DNA of 15,838 bases, taken from CAYNXB01 sp964401045. GTDB lineage: Bacteria > Pseudomonadota > Alphaproteobacteria > Sphingomonadales > Sphingomonadaceae. The notes beneath the pieces were generated by a model, which saw only the letters and a program-made list of their open reading frames with translations, had not been told where the DNA came from and did no database searches. Below are positions 1-8,476 of this stretch, piece after piece. Where the stretch lies: NCBI GenBank assembly GCA_964401045.1, contig CAYNXB010000059.1, forward strand, positions 1-15,838, given 5' to 3'. The position numbers were made by a program, and so were the translations under genes. Each line of letters begins with the position of its first letter. Position 1 is the first letter of the stretch.

Positions 1-75
1 CGTTTTCCACCCATCGTAGACGTTCGGAGGATCAGCCGTTCCGACCGGCCGAAAAACGGTCATGGGCTTGGAAAA

Positions 76-152
76 TGGTAGCGGAGGAGGGACTTGAACC
101 CCCGACACGCGGATTATGATTCCGCTGCTCTAACCAACTGAGCTACTCCGCC
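76..152 (-). tRNA. tRNA-Met (CAT anticodon), probably elongator
   Basis: Read on the minus strand, this 77-base gene folds as a standard cloverleaf and encodes its own CCA end (complement of tgg at 76-78). The 7-bp acceptor stem has a G1:U72 pair. The D-arm reads AGCTCAGTTGGTTAGAGC and the T-arm contains GGTTCAAGTCC. The anticodon stem GCGGA/TCCGC encloses the loop ATCATAA, giving anticodon CAT. It lacks the features of initiator tRNA (three G:C pairs in the anticodon stem, unpaired 1:72 of C-A type). A CAT anticodon can also belong to tRNA-Ile2, where lysidine modification changes decoding. The overall resemblance to alphaproteobacterial elongator Met makes that less likely, but sequence alone does not exclude it. 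Confidence 0.93.
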
Positions 153-169
153 CCTTCAGGCAGGGCGCG

Positions 170-198
170 CACATAGGGGCAGCCCTTCTGCCGGTCAA
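170..198 (-). promoter_or_regulatory. Sigma-70-type promoter for tRNA-Met
   Basis: On the minus strand a -35 element TTGACC (complement of 193-198) is followed by exactly 17 bases and a -10 element TATGTG (complement of 170-175). The predicted transcript would begin about 11 bases before the mature tRNA 5' end. This is the clearest promoter in the window. It sits between the end of the 2H-phosphoesterase gene and the tRNA, so the tRNA need not depend on read-through from the upstream fatty-acid genes. Confidence 0.7.
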
Positions 199-218
199 CC
201 GCGGAACGGCTCGCCGCG

Positions 219-728
219 TCAGCGCCGAAATGGATAGTCCACGATCGACTGCCACACCCCTTCGTCCCACGCGTAGAGCCCGAAGCCCCGGAAGCGGAAG
301 GCGCACGGCTCGAACGCCGCCGTAAGCTCGGCCTGCAACGCCGTGGCTGCTTCGCGCGTGACCTTGTTCTGCACGGTGACATGAAGCCTCAGCTTGCGAT
401 CGTCCTGCCAGCCCAGCAGGCCGTGGAAACGCTCGGCCATCTGCGCGTGGAGTGCCGCCATGCCCTCGCTGGAGAGGTCGAACGCGGTGCCCTGCCCCAT
501 GTCCCACAGGCCGGTGATCCGTGCCTCCGGCGGCGCTTTTTTCGCCAGTTCCGCCAGCAACCGCCGCACTTCTCCCTCCGCCGAGGGCGGCAGCGCGTGG
601 AACAGCGTGACGTGCGCGCGCAGGCGGTTCTTCTCCGGCGGATAGTGTGCCCGGCGCAAGCCATCGGCCCAGGCGAGCACGTCGCCCGGCAGCTCGGCAG
701 TGATCAGCAGCGGCTTTGCGGTATTCAC
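219..728 (-). CDS. 2H phosphoesterase / 2'-5' RNA ligase family protein
   Basis: This 169-residue soluble protein belongs to the 2H phosphoesterase superfamily (LigT/ThpR-like), whose members hydrolyse or ligate 2',5' or 2',3'-cyclic phosphodiester bonds in RNA or nucleotides. The two defining HxT motifs are visible as HVT at residues 39-41 and HVT at 116-118, about 75 residues apart as expected for the duplicated fold. The length is normal for the family. Translation starts at GTG (726-728), which overlaps the mltG stop in a GTGA arrangement (725-728), so it is probably translationally coupled to mltG. A start further upstream would lie inside mltG. The substrate cannot be deduced; RNA 2',3'-cyclic phosphodiesterase activity is the best-known bacterial role. 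It is the last gene of the minus-strand set that begins with fabF. Confidence 0.85.
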   Translation of the reverse strand: MNTAKPLLITAELPGDVLAWADGLRRAHYPPEKNRLRAHVTLFHALPPSAEGEVRRLLAELAKKAPPEARITGLWDMGQGTAFDLSSEGMAALHAQMAERFHGLLGWQDDRKLRLHVTVQNKVTREAATALQAELTAAFEPCAFRFRGFGLYAWDEGVWQSIVDYPFRR

Positions 729-1696
729 ATCTCGCCGCGTGCGCGCCGGATGGCGAACCAGCGCGCGACGTTGGCGTTATGCTGCTCGAGCGTGCTGGCG
801 AACACGTGCCCGCCCTTGCCGTCGGCGACCATGTAGAGGGCGTCGGTCTGTGCCGGATTGAGCACTGCCTCGATCGACGCGCGGCCCGGATTGGTGATCG
901 GGCCTTTGGGCAGGCCGACCATGGTGTAGGTGTTGTAATCGTTGATCGCCGCGATTTCCGACTGGCGGATTCGCCGGCCGAGCGGCTTGCCCTTGGTGAT
1001 CGGGTAGATGATCGTGGGATCGGCCTGCAACAGCATCCCTTGCTTGACCCGGTTCGAGTAGAGCCCCGCCACCATCCGCCGCTCGGATGATTTGCCGGTT
1101 TCCTTCTCGACGATCGAGGCGAGAGTCACCGCCTCCTTCGGGGTCGAAACCGCGATGTCGGGCTTGCGCCTGGGCCACAGCTCGGCAACCGTCTTGGCCA
1201 TCGCCGCCTGCATGCGTGCGAGCACCGCCGCGCGGGATTCGCCGCGCTCGAAATCGTAGCTCTCAGGCAGGACCGAGCCTTCTTCGGGGACCGGAATCCG
1301 GCCGCTGAGCAGCGGTTCGGCCATCAGCCGCTCGTAGACCATGATCGACGGCATGCCTTCGGGCACGGTGACGAAGCGGCGCACCACCTGGCCATGCTGG
1401 AAGATGTCGAGGATCGTCGCGGGACTCGACCCTGGCGGGATGTTGAACTCGCCGGCCTTGATCGGATCGCGGCTGGCGAAGACCTTCGAACGCAGCATGA
1501 AACTGCTGGAAGAGGCGATCAGCCCCTCCTTCTCGAGCTTATCGGCCACTGACGCCACCGAGGCGCCGGACGGCACCACGAATGCGGTCTCCTTGTCGAC
1601 CGCCGACGTGCCCCACCAGCCCCACGCGAACCAAACGAGCGCGAGGAAGGCGAGAAGGGCAAGGACGCCGCCGCCGAGGCAACCGCGCCGGGCCAC
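725..1696 (-). CDS. mltG: Endolytic murein transglycosylase MltG
   Basis: This 323-residue inner-membrane protein is a YceG-like lytic transglycosylase. It cleaves nascent peptidoglycan glycan strands inside the periplasm and is thought to end strand synthesis. A single N-terminal membrane helix spans about residues 8-30. A LysM-like region follows (about 38-90), then the catalytic domain. The catalytic glutamate is E197 in ASIVEKET. The family motifs LQADPTIIY (223-231), YNTY (254-257) and GLPKGPITNPG (261-271) are all present; GLPKGPI differs slightly from the common GLPPGPI. Start is GTG at 1694-1696, one base after the fabF stop, with a modest AGG upstream inside fabF. The tight spacing with fabF and the following 2H gene indicates one transcript linking fatty-acid and cell-wall synthesis, an arrangement common in proteobacteria. 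Confidence 0.95.
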   Translation of the reverse strand: MARRGCLGGGVLALLAFLALVWFAWGWWGTSAVDKETAFVVPSGASVASVADKLEKEGLIASSSSFMLRSKVFASRDPIKAGEFNIPPGSSPATILDIFQHGQVVRRFVTVPEGMPSIMVYERLMAEPLLSGRIPVPEEGSVLPESYDFERGESRAAVLARMQAAMAKTVAELWPRRKPDIAVSTPKEAVTLASIVEKETGKSSERRMVAGLYSNRVKQGMLLQADPTIIYPITKGKPLGRRIRQSEIAAINDYNTYTMVGLPKGPITNPGRASIEAVLNPAQTDALYMVADGKGGHVFASTLEQHNANVARWFAIRRARGEM

Positions 1697-1697
1697 G

Positions 1698-2960
1698 TCA
1701 GGCTACCTGTTTCATCACCAGGCTGGCGTTGGTGCCGCCGAAGCCGAAGCTGTTGTTGAGCACCGCGCGGATCGTGCGTTCCTTTGCATGGTGCGGAACG
1801 AGATCCACGCCCTCGCAACCCTCCGACGGGTTATCGAGGTTGAGCGTCGGCGGGGCGATCTGGTCCCTCATCGCCAGGATACAGAAGATGCTTTCCACCG
1901 CGCCGGCGCCGCCCAGCAGATGACCGATCGCCGACTTGGTGCTGCTCATCGACACGGTCGAGATCGCGTTGCCGAACAGGCGGCGGACCGCGCCCAGCTC
2001 AAGCTCATCGCCAAGCGGCGTCGAAGTGCCGTGAGCGTTGATGTAGTCGATGTCCGACGGGTCGACGCCCGCCTTGCGCAGCGCCATCGCCATCGAGCGG
2101 AATGCCCCCGATCCTTCAGGATGCGGCGCGGTGACATGGTACGCATCGCCGGACAGGCCGTATCCGGCGATCTCGGCGTAGATTTTCGCGCCGCGCTTCT
2201 TGGCGTGCTCATATTCCTCGAGCACCACCACCCCGGCGCCCTCGCCCATCACGAACCCGTCGCGGTCCTTGTCATAGGGCCGGCTGGCACGGGTCGGCTC
2301 GTCGTTGAAATGTGTGCTGAGCGCGCGCGCCTGAGCAAACCCGGCGATGCCGATCGGGCAGATCGTCGCCTCGGCACCACCGGCGAGCCTGATGTCCGCG
2401 TCGCCGTCCCTGATCATCCGCGCCGCGTCGCCGATCGAGTGCGCGCCGGTCGAGCAGGCGGTGACAACCGCGTGGTTCGGGCCCATCAGCCCGTACTTGA
2501 TCGAGACCTGGCCCGAGATGAGGTTGATCAGCCGCCCGTGGACGAAGTGCGGCGAGACGCGGCTCGGCCCCTTCTCGGCCAGCACCAGCGATTCACTTTC
2601 GATTCCCGGCAGACCACCGATGCCCGAGCCGATCGAGCAGCCGGCCATCAGGCGCGTCGCTTCGTCCATGTCGGTGAGGCCGGCGTCCTCGATCGCCTGG
2701 CCGGCGGCATCGATGCCGAACACGATAAAGGGATCGACCTGGCGTTGAACCTTGTGATCGACGCGCTTGTTGGCGTCGAATCCGTATTCATGGTCAGCCG
2801 GCTTCACCTCGCAGGCGATGCGGCACTTCTGGTCCGATGCATCGAAATGGGTGATCGGCCCCGCTCCGCTCTTCGCGGCGAGGATATTGGCCCAGGTCGT
2901 CTCGACGTCGGCTCCCAGCGGAGTGACGAGGCCCAGCCCGGTTACGACTACGCGGCGCAT
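1698..2960 (-). CDS. fabF: 3-oxoacyl-[ACP] synthase II (FabF)
   Basis: This 420-residue cytosolic enzyme condenses malonyl-ACP with acyl-ACP in the elongation step of type II fatty-acid synthesis. The complete thiolase-fold catalytic triad is visible: C169 in VVTACSTG, H310 in INAHGTSTPLGD and H347 in SAIGHLLGGAGA. The C-terminal glycine-rich signature NNSFGFGGTNA is at about 402-412. The length matches the family. Start is ATG at 2958-2960, preceded by GGAGAG at a good distance. It lies about 100 bases downstream of acpP, separated by two stem-loops, and is followed after one base by mltG. Nothing is missing or unusual in the protein. FabB is the alternative in this family, but length and motif context favour FabF. 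Confidence 0.97.
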   Translation of the reverse strand: MRRVVVTGLGLVTPLGADVETTWANILAAKSGAGPITHFDASDQKCRIACEVKPADHEYGFDANKRVDHKVQRQVDPFIVFGIDAAGQAIEDAGLTDMDEATRLMAGCSIGSGIGGLPGIESESLVLAEKGPSRVSPHFVHGRLINLISGQVSIKYGLMGPNHAVVTACSTGAHSIGDAARMIRDGDADIRLAGGAEATICPIGIAGFAQARALSTHFNDEPTRASRPYDKDRDGFVMGEGAGVVVLEEYEHAKKRGAKIYAEIAGYGLSGDAYHVTAPHPEGSGAFRSMAMALRKAGVDPSDIDYINAHGTSTPLGDELELGAVRRLFGNAISTVSMSSTKSAIGHLLGGAGAVESIFCILAMRDQIAPPTLNLDNPSEGCEGVDLVPHHAKERTIRAVLNNSFGFGGTNASLVMKQVA

Positions 2961-2980
2961 GATCGCTCTCCAGAAAACAG

Positions 2981-3010
2981 AAAGGCCCAGCCCGTTCCGG
3001 CTGAGCCTTT
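2981..3010 (-). terminator. Stem-loop between acpP and fabF (partial terminator)
   Basis: Two 12-base arms (2981-2992 and 2999-3010) can pair around a 6-base loop with a single mismatch position, which is a G-U wobble in the minus-strand RNA. In the direction of acpP transcription the stem ends in CCTTT followed by CTGTTTT, a loose T-rich stretch. This looks like a leaky intrinsic terminator. It would end part of the acpP transcripts and let the rest continue into fabF. Alternatively it may protect the 3' end of a processed acpP mRNA. Confidence 0.55.
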
Positions 3011-3020
3011 CAACCCCCGT

Positions 3021-3056
3021 CCGCTCTCGGCGGGTGCCAGACGGCGGGGAGAGCGG
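3021..3056 (-). other. Stem-loop just downstream of acpP
   Basis: Perfect 8-base arms CCGCTCTC (3021-3028) and GAGAGCGG (3049-3056) flank a 20-base GC-rich interior, and the structure begins only 4 bases after the acpP stop codon. No T tract follows, so it is not a classic terminator. Together with the second hairpin at 2981-3010 it fills the acpP-fabF gap. Likely roles are stabilising the acpP message or marking a processing point. Confidence 0.45.
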
Positions 3057-3060
3057 GCTA

Positions 3061-3297
3061 TCAGCCCTTGTGCTCTTCGATGTACTTGTTCGCGTCGCCC
3101 ACAGTGGCGATCTTCTCGGCGGCGTCGTCCGGGATTTCGACCCCGAACTCTTCCTCGAAGGCCATCACCAGCTCGACGGTGTCGAGGCTGTCGGCGCCGA
3201 GATCGTCAATGAAGCTAGCATCGGGAGTAACCTTGTCCTCCTCTACGCCGAGATGTTCGACGACGATCTTCTTCACGCGGTCGGCGGTGTCGCTCAT
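3061..3297 (-). CDS. acpP: Acyl carrier protein
   Basis: This 78-residue, highly acidic protein is the acyl carrier of type II fatty-acid synthesis. It carries intermediates as thioesters on a 4'-phosphopantetheine arm. The arm attaches to S37 in the invariant DSL motif (residues 36-38, context LGADSLDTVELVM). Helix II with its conserved acidic residues follows immediately. The length is the standard one. The ATG at 3295-3297 is preceded by GAAGAGGG, a strong ribosome binding site that fits the very high expression of this protein. It is followed by fabF on the same strand, its normal partner gene, but with tandem stem-loops between them. Confidence 0.98.
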   Translation of the reverse strand: MSDTADRVKKIVVEHLGVEEDKVTPDASFIDDLGADSLDTVELVMAFEEEFGVEIPDDAAEKIATVGDANKYIEEHKG

Positions 3298-3340
3298 AAG
3301 AGTGGCCCTCTTCTAGGTCGGGGTTAATCGAGTTGCTGTC

Positions 3341-3369
3341 GCCCTAATGAACGGGCGGCGGGCTGACAA
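3341..3369 (-). promoter_or_regulatory. Possible acpP promoter
   Basis: On the minus strand a -35-like TTGTCA (complement of 3364-3369) stands 17 bases from a weak -10-like TAGGGC (complement of 3341-3346), which would give a leader of roughly 35-40 bases before acpP. The -35 is good but the -10 is poor, so this is only a candidate. The 88-base gap 3298-3385 holds nothing else I can call. Confidence 0.3.
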
Positions 3370-3385
3370 GTGCCCATGCCGCCGT

Positions 3386-4309
3386 TCAAATCGCGTTGTG
3401 CTCGGCAAGTTGTGCGTCGCCGCGGTGACGATCGGCGATCCGGCGCAGGCCCATGCCCGCGTAATCGGCCTTGGCATTCGCGGCCAGCGTGCGGCGGTAA
3501 TAGTCCTCCGCCGCCGCCAGGTCGCCCGCGCTTTCGGCGCAGAGGCCGAGGTTGAACAGCACCGACGGATGGCCTGCGTTGGTCCCTTCGAGCGCGTGGA
3601 AGGCGTCGCACGCCAGCCGCCCATCCTGCTTGGTGAGCCGCAGCGCATCGCGGAAGCGGTCCTTGTCGGCGTTCGCAAGGCCGTTGCGGTCTTCCATCAC
3701 GCGGATGTCCTCGACCCGCTCCACCGGCGCGAAGCGGAAACGGAGATCGCGCGCCAGCGCCTGGGTGAGCTGGCGGATCATATCGTCCTGCGACGGCCGT
3801 CTGTCGTCGCGGCAATAGCGCGTAGCGCTCTCGCGCGGCTCGTCGAAGGCATCGAGCAGCATCCCGTCCGGGTCGATCAGGCGAATGCTGGGATCGATCC
3901 GGACGACCGCTTCCCAGCACGGAATCTTGCGCTTCTCGCGCTTGGTGCACTTGTCGTCCTTATCCCGCTCCACGCACTCCTCGCGCTCCTTGTCGTAGGA
4001 ATCGCGACGCGAGCGTTCGACAGAGAGCGTGCCCTGCAACGTCGCTTCGGCCTCGGCAGCGCGACCGCCGGGGACGACCCGGAAATAGGGCGTACCGCCG
4101 ATCGACACCGCGCGCAGCTCGTCCCCGAGCGCGATTGCCAGCGTCTGGCCGTCGATGCCGCCGAACGGCTCCACCGCGATCGATTGCACCGCCGCCGCTG
4201 CGTCACTGCCGGCCGGATAGACGCCGCCCACCGGCAGGGTTTCGGCCATCGCGGGATGGGCCACGGAAGCCGCGATTGCGCTCAGCGCGAGCAATATCTT
4301 GCGGATCAT
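3386..4309 (-). CDS. Secreted TPR protein with Cys-rich charged loop, function unknown
   Basis: I do not recognise a named gene. From the ATG at 4307-4309 the product is 307 residues, with a clear signal peptide MIRKILLALSAIAASVAHPAMA cut after AMA, so it is periplasmic or outer-membrane associated. There is no lipobox. An in-frame ATG lies 35 codons upstream, but it adds a non-hydrophobic stretch before the signal peptide, and the chosen start has AAGGGGG before it. Residues about 40-205 form an alpha/beta region opening with SIAVEPFGG. A highly charged loop at 104-131 contains three cysteines (C112, C121, C131); C166 is a possible fourth partner. This layout recalls CsgG-like proteins. Residues about 247-291 look like a tetratricopeptide repeat (LFNLGLCAESAGDLAAAEDYY). 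It diverges from a CsgG/HfaB-like gene, suggesting a shared envelope role. That link is inference. Confidence 0.8.
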   Translation of the reverse strand: MIRKILLALSAIAASVAHPAMAETLPVGGVYPAGSDAAAAVQSIAVEPFGGIDGQTLAIALGDELRAVSIGGTPYFRVVPGGRAAEAEATLQGTLSVERSRRDSYDKEREECVERDKDDKCTKREKRKIPCWEAVVRIDPSIRLIDPDGMLLDAFDEPRESATRYCRDDRRPSQDDMIRQLTQALARDLRFRFAPVERVEDIRVMEDRNGLANADKDRFRDALRLTKQDGRLACDAFHALEGTNAGHPSVLFNLGLCAESAGDLAAAEDYYRRTLAANAKADYAGMGLRRIADRHRGDAQLAEHNAI

Positions 4310-4461
4310 GGAAGCCCCCTTCGGGAACACGATTAGGCAGCGGCAGAGACGCGTCAAGGGCGTGCGAACCGGCTTCACATTTGCTAAGATGTGTGGGGGT
4401 CGTTTGGACCGCACGCCGCATCAGTGCAGCTTGAGCGCGCTCGCGCAAATGGGGGAAAACC
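4310..4461. promoter_or_regulatory. Divergent control region of two envelope genes
   Basis: This 152-base gap separates the divergent TPR-protein and CsgG-like genes and must hold both promoters. The plus-strand side has a -10-like TAAGAT (4385-4390) without a convincing -35. An inverted repeat CACAT...ATGTG (4376-4393) overlaps this hexamer and could be an operator for a regulator that would affect both genes. A perfect 10-base palindrome GAGCGCGCTC lies at 4433-4442, between that hexamer and the ribosome binding site GGGGGA of the plus-strand gene. None of these matches a named binding site I know. Confidence 0.35.
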
Positions 4462-5226
4462 ATGATTTTGAAGAAGATTCTCGCCGTCACCGCGGTCGCT
4501 GGCATGATTGCGGGCACGCCGGCCTACGCCAAGGGCGAGTCGTCTGGCCGAAAGGCGCAGTCCAAGGGCACGCAGGAAATCCCTCGCTGCACGCGCAATC
4601 TCGGCACGATCGCGATCGTGGAGCCGGATGACAAGTGGTGGCGCGAATTCAACCTCGGCAGTCCTGAAGCCGTGTTGCGGGTCTTCATCCAGCAATCGGG
4701 TTGCTTTACGATGGTGAACCGCGGCGGTGCGATGCAGAACCGCGCGATGGAGCGCGCCCTGGCCGATCAGGGCGAGTTGCAGGAAGGTTCGAACCTCGGC
4801 CGGGGCCAGGTCAAGGCGGCCGACTACTTCATCCAGCCCGATATCGTCACCGCCAACCGGGATAGCGGCGGCGGCAACATCGGCGGCGCGCTGGGCGGGT
4901 TCCTGGGCGGAACGTTCGGCGCCATCGCCGGCGGGATCAACATCAAGAAGAAAGAAGCCAACGTCACCCTGACGGTGGTCAACGCCCGCACCACGGTGGA
5001 GGAAGCGCTGACCGAAGGCTATGCGCGCAAGTCCGACATCGGCTTCGGCGGCGGTGGCGGTGCCGGCTGGTGGGGCGGGTTCGCCGCGGTCGGCGGCGGC
5101 GGCTACCAGAACACCGAGATCGGCCAGGTCATCGTGCTCGCCTACCTCGATGCCTACACCAAGCTGGTGAGCCAGCTGGGCGGCCTGCCCGAGGATGCCT
5201 CGGCGGCGGCGCCGGAGGCGAACTGA
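4462..5226 (+). CDS. CsgG/HfaB-like secreted protein with glycine zipper
   Basis: This 254-residue protein has a signal peptide (MILKKILAVTAVAGMIAGTPAYA, cut after about residue 23) and no lipobox cysteine. After a Lys/Gly-rich linker, residues about 43-240 follow the CsgG/HfaB pattern: a first strand GTIAIVEPDD (48-57), a helix ending in CFTMVNRGG (81-89), an RAMERAL helix, AADYFIQPDI (119-128), TLTVVNARTTVEE (169-181), and a C-terminal GQVIVLAYLDAYTKLV helix. CsgG and HfaB form outer-membrane pores for curli or holdfast export; whether this one does is unknown. A glycine zipper (about 137-159) and a Gly/Trp-rich segment (194-214) occupy the region where CsgG has membrane-inserting hairpins. 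C43 and C81 could form a disulfide. ATG 4462 has GGGGGA upstream. No curli or holdfast genes are adjacent. Confidence 0.72.
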   Translation: MILKKILAVTAVAGMIAGTPAYAKGESSGRKAQSKGTQEIPRCTRNLGTIAIVEPDDKWWREFNLGSPEAVLRVFIQQSGCFTMVNRGGAMQNRAMERALADQGELQEGSNLGRGQVKAADYFIQPDIVTANRDSGGGNIGGALGGFLGGTFGAIAGGINIKKKEANVTLTVVNARTTVEEALTEGYARKSDIGFGGGGGAGWWGGFAAVGGGGYQNTEIGQVIVLAYLDAYTKLVSQLGGLPEDASAAAPEAN

Positions 5227-5251
5227 GCGGAAAGGTGAAGCGCCCGGCGGC

Positions 5252-7078
<1,827 letters not shown>

Positions 7079-7111
7079 CTAAACTCTTTCCGTAAGGGAG
7101 GTTATGGCGCT

Positions 7112-7148
7112 AAGGGCGCGCAGCGTTTGCGCGGGCTGCACGGCCCTT
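7112..7148 (-). other. 13-bp RNA hairpin in the aspS leader
   Basis: In the minus-strand RNA, AAGGGC plus GUGCAGC (complement of 7148-7143 and 7141-7135) pairs with GCUGCGC plus GCCCUU (complement of 7124-7118 and 7117-7112). The result is a 13-bp stem with one bulged base (7142) and a 10-base loop. The only non-Watson-Crick pair is a U-G wobble in the minus-strand RNA; in plus-strand RNA it would be a C-A mismatch, so the fold favours the aspS transcript. With the predicted start near 7156 it would occupy roughly bases 9-45 of the leader. No T tract follows, so it is not a terminator. It may control aspS translation or message stability. Confidence 0.5.
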
Positions 7149-7162
7149 TGCGGGAAAGCGCG

Positions 7163-7191
7163 CTAACAGGGGAACGGGGTGGCTTTGTCAA
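7163..7191 (-). promoter_or_regulatory. Sigma-70-type promoter for aspS
   Basis: On the minus strand a perfect -35 hexamer TTGACA (complement of 7186-7191) is followed by 17 bases and a -10-like TGTTAG (complement of 7163-7168). It predicts transcription starting near 7156 and a leader of about 78 bases before the aspS ATG. The rest of the 165-base divergent gap (7079-7243) contains no promoter I can call for rnd; a short palindrome GGCGGTGAACCGCC lies at 7211-7224. Confidence 0.55.
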
Positions 7192-7243
7192 GCCGCAGGC
7201 CGGTCCCGAGGGCGGTGAACCGCCCGCGGAAGACACAAGAACG

Positions 7244-8476
7244 ATGCACATACACGAGCTGATTACCAAGACCGAAGACCTCGCGGCGCTATGCGCCCGC
7301 CTCGCCAAGTCGGACTTCATCACCGTCGATACCGAATTCATGCGCGAGAACACCTACTGGCCCGAGCTGTGCCTGGTGCAGATCGCGGACGAGAAGGAAG
7401 CCGCGGCAATCGATCCGCTGGCCAAGGGCATCGACCTGACACCGCTGCTCGACCTGCTGACCGACAACGAGGAAGTCCTGAAGGTCTTCCACGCCGGCGG
7501 ACAGGACGTCGAGATCATCTTCAACCTCACCGGGCGCACCCCGCACCCGATCTTCGACACGCAGATCGCGATGATGGCGATCAGCCAGTCGGAGCAGATC
7601 GGCTATGCCAACCTGGTCGAAAGCTGGCTCGGCACCCAGATCGACAAGGGCGCGCGCTTTACCGACTGGAGCCGCCGCCCGCTGACCGAGCGGCAGATCG
7701 AATACGCGATCGGCGACGTGACCTACCTGTCGACGATCTTCCCCAAGATCCTCAAGCGCCTGATCAAGACCGGGCGCGGCGCGTGGCTCGATGCCGAGAT
7801 GGAAAAGCTCGCCGATCCGGACAACTACCGCAACGATCTTGGCACCGCATGGCACCGCATCCGCGCGCCGAGCCGCAACCAGCAAGTGCTCGGGCGACTG
7901 AAGGCGCTGGCCGGATGGCGCGAGGAAGAGGCGCAGGACAAGAACATCCCGCGCGGCCGCATCATGCGCGACGAGACGCTCGCCGACCTCGCCAGCCATC
8001 CGCCGAAGGACCAGGCCGATCTCGCCAAAGTGCGCGGCCTGTCGCAGGCATGGCGTGAAAACGAGATCGGCAAGCGCCTGATGCGCGTGCTGGCGAACGC
8101 CGAACCGCTCCCTGCCGACGAGATGCCGGACAAGCCCAAGCGCGGCGCGCCGCTGGGCAAGGAAGGCGCGCTGGTCGCCGACCTGCTCAAGCTGCTGCTC
8201 AAGATCCGCTCGCGCGAGATCGATGTCGCAGCGCGGCTGCTGGCCCGTTCGGACGAGCTCGAGGCCCTCGCCGCCGGCGTGCGCGATCTGCCGGTGTTGA
8301 ACGGATGGCGGCGCGAGGTGTTCGGCAAGGACGCGCTCGATCTGGTCGAAGGCAAACTCGGCTTCGGCGTCGTCAAGAATCGTCTCAAGATGACCCACAT
8401 CGACGACCTGCCCCCCCCTGCCGACACTGCCGAACCGGATCCCGATGCGGAGCAGGAGCCGCAGGCGGCGGAGTGA
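7244..8476 (+). CDS. rnd: Ribonuclease D
   Basis: This 410-residue DEDDy-family 3'-5' exoribonuclease trims 3' ends of tRNA precursors and other small RNAs. All four catalytic acidic residues and the tyrosine are present: D29 and E31 in VDTEFMRE (Exo I), D88 in GGQDVEI (Exo II), and Y154 and D158 in YAIGD (Exo III). An HRDC-type RNA-binding domain follows at about 205-290 (RNQQVLGRLKALAGWREEEA, then LAKVRGLSQAW). The C-terminal third is helical and ends in an acidic Pro/Asp/Glu-rich tail. The reading frame is open far upstream, but that part lies antisense to aspS. The ATG at 7244-7246 gives the normal RNase D beginning, with GGAAGA about 12 bases before it. Its stop overlaps the oxyR start by 4 bases. 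Confidence 0.95.
   Translation: MHIHELITKTEDLAALCARLAKSDFITVDTEFMRENTYWPELCLVQIADEKEAAAIDPLAKGIDLTPLLDLLTDNEEVLKVFHAGGQDVEIIFNLTGRTPHPIFDTQIAMMAISQSEQIGYANLVESWLGTQIDKGARFTDWSRRPLTERQIEYAIGDVTYLSTIFPKILKRLIKTGRGAWLDAEMEKLADPDNYRNDLGTAWHRIRAPSRNQQVLGRLKALAGWREEEAQDKNIPRGRIMRDETLADLASHPPKDQADLAKVRGLSQAWRENEIGKRLMRVLANAEPLPADEMPDKPKRGAPLGKEGALVADLLKLLLKIRSREIDVAARLLARSDELEALAAGVRDLPVLNGWRREVFGKDALDLVEGKLGFGVVKNRLKMTHIDDLPPPADTAEPDPDAEQEPQAAE

Noticed and set aside
43..61. Small stem-loop GACCG...CGGTC downstream of the tRNA
   Set aside because: The 5-bp stem and the run of T in the loop rather than after the stem make it a poor terminator.
1341..3212. 623-codon open frame on the plus strand
   Set aside because: It lies antisense to fabF and mltG, which have complete catalytic motifs. 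Its translation is Arg/Ala/His-rich without recognisable domains, as expected from the reverse frame of a high-GC gene.
7079..7243. Possible T-box or other known riboswitch before aspS
   Set aside because: A hairpin is present, but there is no T-box sequence, specifier loop or alternative terminator, and T-boxes are not expected in alphaproteobacteria.
7289..8398. 369-codon minus-strand open frame
   Set aside because: Antisense shadow of rnd, whose DEDDy residues are all intact.
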